From NCBI GenBank assembly GCA_002395525.1, contig DGXE01000003.1:1-36078 (forward strand): a DNA stretch of 36,078 nt, in the 5' to 3' direction. Shown here piece by piece: positions 1 through 7,446 of the stretch (its first letter is position 1; every line of letters starts with the position of its first letter). Under the pieces are notes generated by a model. That model did not search any database. It worked only from the letters and a program-made list of their open reading frames with translations, and was not told the origin of the DNA. A program made the translations under genes and the position numbers. The stretch comes from Ruminococcus sp. UBA4240. GTDB lineage: Bacteria; Bacillota; Clostridia; Oscillospirales; Ruminococcaceae.

Positions 1-213
1 GAGACCAAGAAGACCATGAAGAAGATACTTTCCGACATCCAGGATGGCTCCTTTGCAAAGGAATTCCTGCTTGAAATGTCTCCCGCAGGCCGCAGGGTAC
101 ACTTTGAGGCTATGAGAAAGCTCCATGCAGAGCACCCCGCCGAGAAGATCGGCGCAGAGGTAAGAAAGCTCTACAGCTGGAACAACGAGAGCGACAAGCT
201 CATCAACAACTAA
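1..213 (+). CDS. ilvC: Ketol-acid reductoisomerase, C-terminal end (partial)
   Basis: The reading frame is open from the first base (E-T-K-K-T-M-K...) and ends at TAA 211-213, so about 70 C-terminal residues are present and the start lies outside the window. The segment with IQDGSFAKEFLLE, then HFEAMRKLHAEHPAEKIG and a Trp near the end matches the C-terminal helical (knotted) domain of class I IlvC, which converts acetolactate or acetohydroxybutyrate to dihydroxy acids with NADPH in branched-chain amino acid synthesis. A terminator follows at once, so it is the last gene of its transcript. The assignment rests on a short fragment but the motif is characteristic. Confidence 0.9.
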   Translation, partial: ETKKTMKKILSDIQDGSFAKEFLLEMSPAGRRVHFEAMRKLHAEHPAEKIGAEVRKLYSWNNESDKLINN

Positions 214-219
214 GACGCT

Positions 220-246
220 CCCCGCTGCCGAAAGACAGCGGGGTTT
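220..246 (+). terminator. Rho-independent terminator after ilvC
   Basis: CCCCGCTG (220-227) pairs perfectly with CAGCGGGG (236-243) around an 8-base loop and is followed by TTT. It starts 7 bases after the ilvC stop. Confidence 0.8.
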
Positions 247-343
247 ATGTCATCCTGATACATGACGGTGAATGTTACGTTTTTTGTTACCAATTTTGTG
301 CAAAATGCACAGCACGATGAAAAATAAATGTGCATGATTTGTC

Positions 344-372
344 TTGAAATCAGGTCTGCAAAGTGCTATAAT
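344..372 (+). promoter_or_regulatory. Sigma-A promoter with extended -10, for the 6S RNA
   Basis: The -35 TTGAAA (344-349) and a perfect -10 TATAAT (367-372) are separated by exactly 17 bp. A TG at 364-365 makes an extended -10. The predicted start is about 379-380, directly before the structured RNA described next. This is one of the best promoters in the window. Confidence 0.85.
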
Positions 373-379
373 ACAAGTA

Positions 380-590
380 ATGAAACATCTGCCTTGACCG
401 ATAAAGTGTGGTTATTGTGGATCCAACAGAGTATAAAAGGGATTTCGGTCTCCGACGACGGATTGCAGACCTCCCGCCGCATCAAGTGTGCGGAGCTACG
501 GATGCAGGGAGCGTGAACTCGTTGGGCGTTAACCCACCTGCTTAGAGTGCGGGTTTCTTACGTCCACATGGCGGCAAGGCGGTATAAAAA
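380..590 (+). ncRNA. ssrS: 6S RNA (SsrS), probable
   Basis: The 6S RNA mimics an open promoter and sequesters sigma-A RNA polymerase. A strong promoter opens onto about 200 bases with no convincing protein. The two ends form the interrupted closing stem expected of 6S: GCCTTG (391-396) with CAAGGC (575-580), CCG (398-400) with CGG, and TGTGG with CCACA (564-568). The distal half, with GGGCGTTAACCCACCT, CTTAGAGTGCGGGTTTCTTACG and GGCGGCAAGGCGG, resembles Firmicute 6S RNAs as I remember them. A terminator follows at 596. The 5' end is set from the promoter and the mature 3' end is approximate. A covariance-model search would settle it. Confidence 0.75.
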
Positions 591-595
591 ACACA

Positions 596-625
596 GGGCT
601 TCAATTATGCGTTGGAGCCCTTTTT
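596..625 (+). terminator. Terminator after the 6S RNA
   Basis: GGGCTTCAA (596-604) pairs with TTGGAGCCC (612-620) with one G-U pair, followed by TTTTT (621-625). It lies between the RNA and the ribosome binding site of the phosphoesterase gene, which therefore either depends on read-through or has a promoter not obvious by eye. Confidence 0.8.
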
Positions 626-647
626 GTGTTATAAGAAAGGAGATAGT

Positions 648-1124
648 ATGAGGATCATAGTTATTTCGGATTCCCACGGCAGCAGCAGGACAGTGACACG
701 GATAGTAGAGGAAAACCTTGACAGGGCGGATATGTTCATCCATCTCGGTGACGGTGCAGACGACGTGAATGAAGTGCTTGCAAAATACCCGGATATAAAG
801 CTTTTGCGCATAAAGGGCAACTGTGACTGGCAGGATCATCCCCGCAGGCTTGTGACAGAGGCAGGGGGTGTGAAAATCTTTGCCTGCCACGGAGATCTGC
901 ACGGGGTGCGCAGCGGCATTGACAGGCTCTATTATGCAGCAAAGGAGGCGGGGTGTACGGTGGCGCTTTTCGGCCATACCCACTGCCGCTTTGAGCACTA
1001 TGAGGACGGGATATACTTCCTCAATCCCGGCAGCTGCACTCGACCCCACGACGGAAAGAAGCCCTCCTACGGCTTTATCGACATCCTCCCCTCCGGGATA
1101 ATGACAGGGACGGTGGATGTTTAG
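648..1124 (+). CDS. YfcE/MJ0936-type metallophosphoesterase
   Basis: A 158-residue cytoplasmic phosphodiesterase/phosphatase of the calcineurin-like fold. The metal-binding motifs appear in order: ISDSHGS near the N terminus (D-x-H), HLGDGADD (GDxxD), KGNCDWQ (GNxD), ACHGD and FGHTHCRF (GHTH). The ending, with LNPGSCTRPHDG, is typical of the YfcE/YsnB subfamily. The start is ATG 648 with AAAGGAG (636-642) five bases upstream; the frame is open further upstream but that part overlaps the 6S terminator. The cellular substrate of this subfamily is not firmly known. The gene stands alone between the 6S RNA and a long hairpin. Confidence 0.9.
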   Translation: MRIIVISDSHGSSRTVTRIVEENLDRADMFIHLGDGADDVNEVLAKYPDIKLLRIKGNCDWQDHPRRLVTEAGGVKIFACHGDLHGVRSGIDRLYYAAKEAGCTVALFGHTHCRFEHYEDGIYFLNPGSCTRPHDGKKPSYGFIDILPSGIMTGTVDV

Positions 1125-1138
1125 AAGATCCCGAGGTG

Positions 1139-1241
1139 ATACTGATTCTTCCTCGATGTATAGACAATCTCCAAGCCTCATTCCTTATATTTAAGCATTT
1201 GCGGCTTGTTTCTTGTCTATACATCGGTCAGAAATCAGTAT
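1139..1241. repeat. Long imperfect inverted repeat (about 103 bp hairpin)
   Basis: Three nested perfect arms pair across a single centre: ATACTGATT (1139-1147) with AATCAGTAT (1233-1241), CGATGTATAGACAA (1154-1167) with TTGTCTATACATCG (1213-1226), and AAGCC (1173-1177) with GGCTT (1203-1207). The loop is AT-rich and there is no T-run, so it is not a standard terminator. It starts 14 bases after the phosphoesterase stop. It could be a MITE-like element or a structured RNA; no transposase or coding capacity is seen. Confidence 0.7.
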
Positions 1242-1318
1242 GATACTATTTACAACCGTAGTATAAGTGACAAATGCTCTTGCCGTGGAACGGCGGTATC
1301 GCAGCCGTGATTGTCTAA

Positions 1319-1338
1319 ATATATCACACATGATATAT
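1319..1338. repeat. Palindrome upstream of the sensor kinase promoter
   Basis: ATATATCA (1319-1326), spacer CACA, then TGATATAT (1331-1338) form a perfect 8-bp inverted repeat, 41 bp before the -35 box at 1380. It has the form of a dimeric regulator site, but it is AT-rich and may be chance. Confidence 0.3.
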
Positions 1339-1379
1339 AATTTACTAAATTAATATTGTAAGATTTTGCTAAAAAACAC

Positions 1380-1408
1380 TTGAAATCTACAAAAATTAGT
1401 GGTATAAT
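1380..1408 (+). promoter_or_regulatory. Sigma-A promoter of the two-component operon
   Basis: TTGAAA (1380-1385), a 17-bp spacer and perfect TATAAT (1403-1408). The predicted start at about 1415 gives a leader of roughly 22 bases before ATG 1437. The promoter overlaps the upstream part of the open frame, which rules out a start earlier than 1437. Confidence 0.85.
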
Positions 1409-1436
1409 GATTATGTATGTACAAGGGAGTGAGGGG

Positions 1437-3209
1437 ATGGAAAAACTAATGTCTTACGACAGATTCGGCATCAGGAACCAGATCGTTTCCATGTTCCTTG
1501 TGGTCATACTCCCTTCCGTGGCAGCCAGCATATTCCTGCTGCTGAGCATCAGGAACGTTGCCAAGGATAAGTCCCTTGAAACTGCCCTGAGCAACGCAGA
1601 CGGCCTGGGGTACTGGGTCAGCGACATAACGGCTGCGGGGGATCAGTGCACGGACAGCATAGCCAAAAGCAAGGTGATAAGCGACTTCCTGGCAGACCCT
1701 CCGGCTGAAAGATCGGATTACATCCGCTTCTATCTGGAGAACCCCATCAGCAAGACCATATCCGTTCCCGCACAGGTAAAGAACATATACATCTACACCA
1801 GCGGGGATGATTTCGTATACAATTCCACCTTTCTGGAGATAACGGATGAGGTGCGTGAGAGCAAGTGGTACCAGCGGGCAAGAGCCGCACGGGGCGTATC
1901 CTGGGACGTGCTGAAGGACACCTCCGACGGTGAGTACAAGCTCGCCTGCACCCGCCCCGTCATGAACGGCGACGAAATGACAGGCCTGGTTGTGGTGCTC
2001 ATGTCCAATGACTGGGTGAAGAATGTCAATATCGAAAGCAACGTGAAGCTGGTGTTCTCAGCGGACGGGAAGGTGTTCTACAGCACCTACGAGCCCCTGA
2101 TGGCAGGCAGTGACCTCACTGTATACAAGGAGTATGACAGCGAGACCGCATCTGCTACATATAACGGCTCCCTCTACGGGTTCAGGGGCTATGCGGTGGC
2201 AAAGAATATGTCCTACGACAGAAGCAGCTTCCAGGTGGCGCTGCTGCTGCCGGAGCCCTATATAAACTACGATACCAACCGCCTTACGGTTATCTATGCG
2301 GGCTATACAGGGCTTATGGTGGTGCTGTCGCTGCTTATCATACTCCTGTTTACCAATGTTTTCTCATCCCGTGTCAAGACCCTTAGCAGCAAGGTACACA
2401 GCGTTGCGGGGGGCAATTTCAACGTAAACTTTGAGGACAGCGGCCGTGATGAGATATCCCAGCTTTATGCGGATATATCCATCATGATCGAGAATATGCA
2501 GAAGCTCATAAACGACAACTATGAGGCAAAGCTGCAAAGCGAGGCATTCAAGCTCAACCAGATGGAGGCTGAGTTCAAGGCTCTTTCGAGCCAGATAAAC
2601 CCCCATTTTCTGTACAACACCCTGGAGACCATACGCATGAAGGCGTATGTGAACAACGACAGGGAAACGGCAGACCTGGTGAAGAAGCTGGGCAAGTTCA
2701 TGCGCAGATGCCTTGAATTCAAGGACGGGGAGGTCACCCTCCAGTCGGAGCTTGAATTTACAAGGGCATATCTGGAGCTCCAGTCCGCCCGCTTCGGGGA
2801 CAGGATAGGCTACTCCATCTACTCCGAGGTGGCAGGGGACTACATGATACTTCCCCTGCTGATACAGCCTCTTGTCGAAAACGCCTATGTACACGGCGTT
2901 GAGGGCTCCAAGAGCAAGGGGCGCATAGATGTGAGCGTATACTATCACAAGGACTGCGTATACATCGATGTCACCGACAACGGTCAGGGCATGAGCCCCG
3001 AGAAGCTCAAGGAGCTTGAACACAAGCTGGAGGTCAGCGATACCTCCTCCGGCAAGAGCATAGGCCTTACCAATGTGCACAAGCGCATCCGTATGTACCA
3101 CGGCAAGCGCTACGGCATGACCATATCGAGCACGGAGGGCAAGGGCACGACGATACGTCTGGTGCTGCCGAGAGAGCCTCAGACAGGGCTTTCTGTAAAG
3201 GGTCAGTGA
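1437..3209 (+). CDS. Sensor histidine kinase, LytS/YesM family
   Basis: A 590-residue membrane kinase. TM1 is about residues 16-37, followed by an extracellular sensor region to about 280, TM2 about 284-308, a HAMP linker, then the His_kinase domain with SSQINPHFLYNTLE (phospho-acceptor His390) and an HATPase with LVENAYVHG (N box) and DNGQGM (G1). This arrangement is typical of YesM-like kinases, which in Firmicutes often respond to extracellular sugars or polysaccharides. The start ATG 1437 follows AAGGGAG (1423-1429) and the promoter at 1380-1408. The matching response regulator begins 76 bases downstream, so the two form an operon. The signal sensed cannot be read from the sequence. Confidence 0.93.
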   Translation: MEKLMSYDRFGIRNQIVSMFLVVILPSVAASIFLLLSIRNVAKDKSLETALSNADGLGYWVSDITAAGDQCTDSIAKSKVISDFLADPPAERSDYIRFYLENPISKTISVPAQVKNIYIYTSGDDFVYNSTFLEITDEVRESKWYQRARAARGVSWDVLKDTSDGEYKLACTRPVMNGDEMTGLVVVLMSNDWVKNVNIESNVKLVFSADGKVFYSTYEPLMAGSDLTVYKEYDSETASATYNGSLYGFRGYAVAKNMSYDRSSFQVALLLPEPYINYDTNRLTVIYAGYTGLMVVLSLLIILLFTNVFSSRVKTLSSKVHSVAGGNFNVNFEDSGRDEISQLYADISIMIENMQKLINDNYEAKLQSEAFKLNQMEAEFKALSSQINPHFLYNTLETIRMKAYVNNDRETADLVKKLGKFMRRCLEFKDGEVTLQSELEFTRAYLELQSARFGDRIGYSIYSEVAGDYMILPLLIQPLVENAYVHGVEGSKSKGRIDVSVYYHKDCVYIDVTDNGQGMSPEKLKELEHKLEVSDTSSGKSIGLTNVHKRIRMYHGKRYGMTISSTEGKGTTIRLVLPREPQTGLSVKGQ

Positions 3210-3285
3210 ACGGACAATGATACACAGCGCCGTATGCGCCCCGGGACGGGGATCACGGCAGATGCACTTTAAAGGAGGTGCTGTT

Positions 3286-4785
3286 TTGTTAAAGGTTCTG
3301 CTTGTGGACGATGAGCCTAATGTCCGTGCGGGTATACGCATGATGATACCCTGGATGGACATTGACTGCGAGGTGGTCGATGAGGCGAATGACGGTGACG
3401 AGGGGCTTTCCAAGATGATTTCCTTAAAGCCCGACATTGTCATTGCCGATATAAAGATGCCGGGTAAGACAGGCATCGAGATGACCGAGGCGGCAAAGGC
3501 TCTGGGATTTAAGGGGAAGGTCATCATCCTTTCCGGCTATTCCGACTTCAACTACGCAAAGAACGCCATAGCCCTGGGGGTGGAGAGCTTTATTCTCAAG
3601 CCTGTTGACGAGGATGAGCTGACAGAGGCCATCAAGGCAACGGGGGAGAAGATAAAGAAGGAAAATGAGAACAAGATCCGCCGTGACATAGGCAAGGAAT
3701 ACATCAACGAGCAGATGATCAAGGGCGTGTTCTTCGGCAACAGCGAGTATATCGCGCGGTTTGAGAACGAGTACAGGCAGTTCGGTTTCATGACTGCCAT
3801 AATATCTGCAGTCACCGAGGATGAGGACAAGATGACGGTGTACTCATCGGTGCGGCGCTTCTTTGACAACTTAGCCTCCGTGGATATCGTCACCATAGAC
3901 ATCAGCGGTGTGCTGGGAGTTCTCTTCAAGAGCTGGAAGAAGGCGGAGGCTCATGCGGCACTGCAGAAGCTGGCGGACTCCTCCGGGGGGAAGGTATACA
4001 TTACCTGCGGAGAGTACGTTTCCGAAGCCAACAACATCAAGCAGTCCTACACCACTGCGGAGTATCTGTACAGGAGCCGGTTCCTCTTTGACAACAGATC
4101 CCTTGTCACCACGGGGGATATAAAGGAGCCCTCGGATCAGAACGACTTTGCGGAGCGGGCATATGCCTTTATCGAGATAAACGACACCGACAAGCTGAAT
4201 GCCCTCATGGATCAGTTCATGGCATCCATGCAGTGCCGGGGCATGACTCCGGAAAAGGCGAAGGTGGGCTGTCTTACCTTCATGATAGACATTCGCTCCC
4301 GCATGGTGCGCACTGTGGCGGAGAAAAAGCCGGAAAACCTTATAACGGACGAGTATCTGCGCTCACTGGAGGAGTTCTCCGGGCTGTCGGTAATGATAGA
4401 CAGCATGAAGGAGGCTTTGAGGCGGGTCTCCGACAGCTGCTTCGGCAAGTCCACGAAGAGCAATATGGAGCGTGTGGTGCAGTACATCCACGCAAACTAC
4501 AACAGGGAGCTGCGCCTTGAGATGCTTGCCGGGATATTCGGCTACAACAGCGCCTACCTTGGGAAGGTGTTCCACCAGTACACCGGGGACAACTTCAACA
4601 ACTACCTTGACAATATCCGCATCACCGAGGCAAAGCGCCTGCTGACGGAGGAGGACTACAAGGTGTACGAGGTGGCGGAGATGGTGGGCTACAGCAACAT
4701 CAACTACTTCCACAACAAATTCAAGAAGAATGTGGGCATAAGCCCCCTTGCATACAAAAAGCAGTACGGCAGCGGGGACGAGTGA
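3286..4785 (+). CDS. Response regulator with AraC-type DNA-binding domain (YesN-like)
   Basis: A 499-residue regulator. The receiver domain (residues 1-120) has the acidic pair DD8-9, phospho-acceptor Asp55 (IVIADIKMPG), Ser83 and Lys105 (FILKPVDE). A middle region of about 250 residues has no motif I recognise. The last roughly 105 residues form an AraC-family double helix-turn-helix (IHANYNRELRLEMLAG, ITEAKRLLTE, VAEMVGYSNINYFHNKFKK). The start is TTG 3286: AAAGGAGG (3271-3278) sits 7 bases upstream and the receiver begins right there, whereas ATG 3217 would add an unrelated 23-residue tail. It is the partner of the kinase before it. Its target genes are unknown; no polysaccharide-use gene is adjacent. 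Confidence 0.92.
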   Translation: MLKVLLVDDEPNVRAGIRMMIPWMDIDCEVVDEANDGDEGLSKMISLKPDIVIADIKMPGKTGIEMTEAAKALGFKGKVIILSGYSDFNYAKNAIALGVESFILKPVDEDELTEAIKATGEKIKKENENKIRRDIGKEYINEQMIKGVFFGNSEYIARFENEYRQFGFMTAIISAVTEDEDKMTVYSSVRRFFDNLASVDIVTIDISGVLGVLFKSWKKAEAHAALQKLADSSGGKVYITCGEYVSEANNIKQSYTTAEYLYRSRFLFDNRSLVTTGDIKEPSDQNDFAERAYAFIEINDTDKLNALMDQFMASMQCRGMTPEKAKVGCLTFMIDIRSRMVRTVAEKKPENLITDEYLRSLEEFSGLSVMIDSMKEALRRVSDSCFGKSTKSNMERVVQYIHANYNRELRLEMLAGIFGYNSAYLGKVFHQYTGDNFNNYLDNIRITEAKRLLTEEDYKVYEVAEMVGYSNINYFHNKFKKNVGISPLAYKKQYGSGDE

Positions 4786-4869
4786 CGGCGGTGCCGCACA
4801 GTAGCGGACATTCCGCTTGTCACACAGCTTTCAGGAACAACAACATACAGAAGGGTGGTACCTTAAAAA

Positions 4870-5712
4870 ATGTACAAGATAGTGAAAAAAAGAGAGCTCA
4901 ATCCTACGGTGATGATGTATGAGATAGAGGCGCCTGCGGTGGCACGCAAGGCTCAGCCGGGACAGTTCATCATACTGCGCACTGATGAGGACGGAGAGCG
5001 CATACCCCTCACCATAGCGGGCTATGACAGGGAAAAGGGAACGGTATCCATTATCGTGCAGATAGTGGGGGCTACTACCAACAAGCTGGGACATATGCAG
5101 GAGGGGGACTATCTTCAGGACTTTGCAGGGCCTCTGGGCAGACCCACCGAGACCGAGGGCATAAAGAAGGTGGCTGTTGTAGGCGGCGGCGTGGGCTGCG
5201 CCATTGCCTATCCTGTGGCAAAGAAGTTCCACGACATAGGGGCGGATGTTACCTCCATCGTGGGTTTTAGGAACAAGGATCTGGTGATACTGGAGGACGA
5301 GTTCACTGCCTGTTCCGACAAGCTGGTCATCATGAGCGATGACGGCTCCTACGGCACAAAGGGTCTTGTGACCGATGCCCTCAAGAACCTTATCGACAGC
5401 GGAGAGCAGTTCGACGAGGTCATCGCCATAGGTCCCGTAATCATGATGAAATTTGTCTGCAAGCTCACAAAGGAGTACGGCATAAAGACCATAGTCTCCA
5501 TGAACCCCATCATGGTAGACGGCACGGGAATGTGCGGCGGCTGCCGCCTTACCGTGGACGGCAAGACCAAGTTTGCCTGTGTGGACGGCCCCGACTTTGA
5601 CGGACACCTTGTTGACTTTGATGAGGCTATGGCACGTTCTGTGATATACAAGCCCTTTGAGAAGAGAAAATACGATGAATCCTGCAACCTGTTCAAAATG
5701 GAGGTAAAGTAA
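4870..5712 (+). CDS. nfnA: NfnA: NADH-dependent reduced ferredoxin:NADP+ oxidoreductase, small subunit
   Basis: A 280-residue flavoprotein. An N-terminal FAD-binding beta-barrel (AQPGQFIILR, RIPLTIAGYD) is followed by a nucleotide-binding domain (VAVVGGGVGCAIAYP) and a C-terminal [2Fe-2S] cluster region (GTGMCGGCR then KFACVDGPDFDGH). With the next gene it matches NfnAB, which uses electron bifurcation to couple ferredoxin and NADH to NADP+ reduction, a main NADPH source in anaerobic fermenters. Alone, this sequence could be called a sulfide dehydrogenase or dihydroorotate dehydrogenase electron-transfer subunit; the neighbour decides. The start has AAGGGTGG at 4851-4858. It ends one base before nfnB. 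Confidence 0.9.
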   Translation: MYKIVKKRELNPTVMMYEIEAPAVARKAQPGQFIILRTDEDGERIPLTIAGYDREKGTVSIIVQIVGATTNKLGHMQEGDYLQDFAGPLGRPTETEGIKKVAVVGGGVGCAIAYPVAKKFHDIGADVTSIVGFRNKDLVILEDEFTACSDKLVIMSDDGSYGTKGLVTDALKNLIDSGEQFDEVIAIGPVIMMKFVCKLTKEYGIKTIVSMNPIMVDGTGMCGGCRLTVDGKTKFACVDGPDFDGHLVDFDEAMARSVIYKPFEKRKYDESCNLFKMEVK

Positions 5713-5713
5713 A

Positions 5714-7105
5714 ATGGCTAAACCCAATATGTCTCTGACCAAAAACCCTATGCCTGCACAGGATCCCAATGTCAGAAACAAGAATTTTGATGAGGTCGCA
5801 CTGGGCTATACCGCAGAAATGGCTATGGACGAGGCACAGCGCTGCCTGCACTGCAAGGCTAAGCCCTGCGTTGCCGGGTGCCCTGTAAAGATAGACATCC
5901 CCGAATTTATCGGCAAGGTGGCTGAGGGCGACTTTGAGGGGGGCTATGAGGTGATAGCAAGATCCTCCGCACTGCCCGCCGTATGCGGAAGAGTATGTCC
6001 CCAGGAGACACAGTGTGAGGGTGTCTGTATCAGGGGCAAGAAGGGCGAGCCTGTTGGCATCGGCCGCCTGGAGAGATTTGTTGCGGACTATCACAACGCT
6101 AACTTTACGGGTACACCCGAAAAGCCTGCCTCCAACGGCAAGGCTGTGGCTGTTATCGGAGCAGGCCCCGCAGGCCTTACCTGTGCCGGGGATCTTGCAA
6201 AGCTGGGCTATGATGTGACCATATTCGAGGCACTTCATCTGGCAGGGGGCGTGCTGGTATACGGCATACCCGAGTTCAGACTGCCCAAGTCCATCGTCCG
6301 CAAGGAGATAGAGGGGCTCAAGGCCCTTGGTGTAAAGGTGGAGACCAATATCATCATAGGCCGCACCATCACCATAGACGAGCTGTTTGAGGACGGCTTC
6401 AAGGCTGTATTCATAGGCAGCGGCGCAGGTCTGCCCAAGTTCATGAACATCCCCGGTGAGAACCTGAAGGGGGTATACTCCGCAAATGAGTTCCTGACCC
6501 GTGTGAACCTGATGAAGGCATACAGGGAGGACTCCGACACACCTATCAAGCAGAACAGGCGTGTAGCCGTGGTAGGCGGCGGCAACGTTGCCATGGATGC
6601 GGCACGCTGTGCGCTCAGACTTGGCGCCGAAGAGGTGAACATCATATACAGGCGCAGCGAGAAGGAGCTCCCTGCCCGTGCCGAGGAGATAGAGCACGCA
6701 AAGGAGGAGGGCATAGTCTTCCGCACCCTGACTAACCCCGTTGAGATCTTGGGGGATGAGAACGGCTTTGTAAGCGGTATCCGCTGCATCTCCATGGAGC
6801 TGGGGGAGCCCGATGACAGCGGCAGACGCCGCCCCATCGCAGTAGAGGGCTCCGAGCATGATATTGAGGTGGACTGCGTTATCATGGCGCTGGGCACATC
6901 TCCCAACCCCCTTATCAAGGACACCACAGAGGGACTTGATGTGAACAAGTGGGGTTGTATCATAGCCGCAGAGGACACAGGACTTACCTCTCGTGAGGGC
7001 GTATATGCCGGCGGAGATGCCGTTACAGGCGCTGCCACGGTAATACTTGCAATGGGTGCGGGCAAGACTGCCGCCGCCGCCATTGATGAGTATCTGAACA
7101 AGTGA
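5714..7105 (+). CDS. nfnB: NfnB: glutamate synthase small subunit-like, NADPH-binding subunit
   Basis: A 463-residue flavoprotein. Two cysteine clusters near the N terminus (CLHCKAKPCVAGCP and CGRVCPQETQCEGVC) bind two [4Fe-4S] centres. Two dinucleotide-binding folds follow: GAGPAGLTCAGDLAKLGYD for FAD and VVGGGNVAMDAARCALRLG for NADPH. The end (GVYAGGDAVTGAATVILAMGAGK) is the usual FAD-contact motif. Such proteins are often named GltA or GltD, but with nfnA immediately before it and no large glutamate synthase subunit nearby, NfnB is the better reading. GGAGG at 5700-5704, inside the end of nfnA, serves ATG 5714, so the two are coupled. Confidence 0.92.
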   Translation: MAKPNMSLTKNPMPAQDPNVRNKNFDEVALGYTAEMAMDEAQRCLHCKAKPCVAGCPVKIDIPEFIGKVAEGDFEGGYEVIARSSALPAVCGRVCPQETQCEGVCIRGKKGEPVGIGRLERFVADYHNANFTGTPEKPASNGKAVAVIGAGPAGLTCAGDLAKLGYDVTIFEALHLAGGVLVYGIPEFRLPKSIVRKEIEGLKALGVKVETNIIIGRTITIDELFEDGFKAVFIGSGAGLPKFMNIPGENLKGVYSANEFLTRVNLMKAYREDSDTPIKQNRRVAVVGGGNVAMDAARCALRLGAEEVNIIYRRSEKELPARAEEIEHAKEEGIVFRTLTNPVEILGDENGFVSGIRCISMELGEPDDSGRRRPIAVEGSEHDIEVDCVIMALGTSPNPLIKDTTEGLDVNKWGCIIAAEDTGLTSREGVYAGGDAVTGAATVILAMGAGKTAAAAIDEYLNK

Positions 7106-7118
7106 TAAGAAATGCCTG

Positions 7119-7174
7119 AGACCGGATCAAAACCATATCCGGAATATACCATGATCCGGATATGGCAGCGGTCT
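7119..7174 (+). other. Hairpin after nfnB
   Basis: CCATATCCGG (7133-7142) pairs perfectly with CCGGATATGG (7156-7165). An outer AGACCG (7119-7124) pairs with CGGTCT (7169-7174). No T-run follows, so it is a stabilising or weak termination structure at best. It occupies the first part of the 341-base interval between nfnB and the next clear gene. Confidence 0.5.
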
Positions 7175-7269
7175 GTTCCAACGCCTTTTCAAGCGGTCTT
7201 AACAATACCCGCTCTGTTCCTCAGCGAATAGGAAATGGATTAGTTTAGGAAACTGCAAATGAAGTTTTT

Positions 7270-7434
7270 ATGTTCGCTCAGTCAGATGCTACATATCAGT
7301 TTGATGAATCTTTAAAGGTGAAAGACCCGTCCTCATCAAACGTATCTGCGGTTGAGATTAGAACATTTATTGTTCCGTTAAAGTGTGAAAACAGCAGATT
7401 TATTCCCTATGCGGTGGTTACAAATAATGCATGA
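7270..7434 (+). pseudogene. Short open frame, possible 3' remnant of a gene
   Basis: ATG 7270 opens 54 codons to TGA 7432. The composition is protein-like: MFAQSDATYQFDES near the start and EIRTFIVPLKCENSRF later. No good ribosome binding site precedes it. The same frame is open upstream of a single TAG at 7242, back to about 7162, so it may be the tail of a decayed gene. The base composition matches the AT-richer gene that begins 12 bases later. I do not recognise the product. It could also be a real small protein or chance. Confidence 0.35.
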
Positions 7435-7446
7435 TGGAGATATGCA

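Noticed and set aside
328..516. Open frame of 62 codons on the + strand
   Set aside because: It lies over the 6S RNA and its promoter and has no ribosome binding site or protein-like pattern.
558..1181. 207-codon open frame on the - strand opposite the phosphoesterase
   Set aside because: It is a mirror of the real gene, rich in Cys and His, with no recognised motif, and it crosses the 6S terminator.
2364..3527. 387-codon open frame on the - strand opposite the kinase/regulator pair
   Set aside because: Antisense to two clear genes; low-quality composition with no domain or start site.
5693..6859. 388-codon open frame on the - strand opposite nfnB
   Set aside because: A codon-bias shadow of nfnB; no ribosome binding site and no recognised domain.
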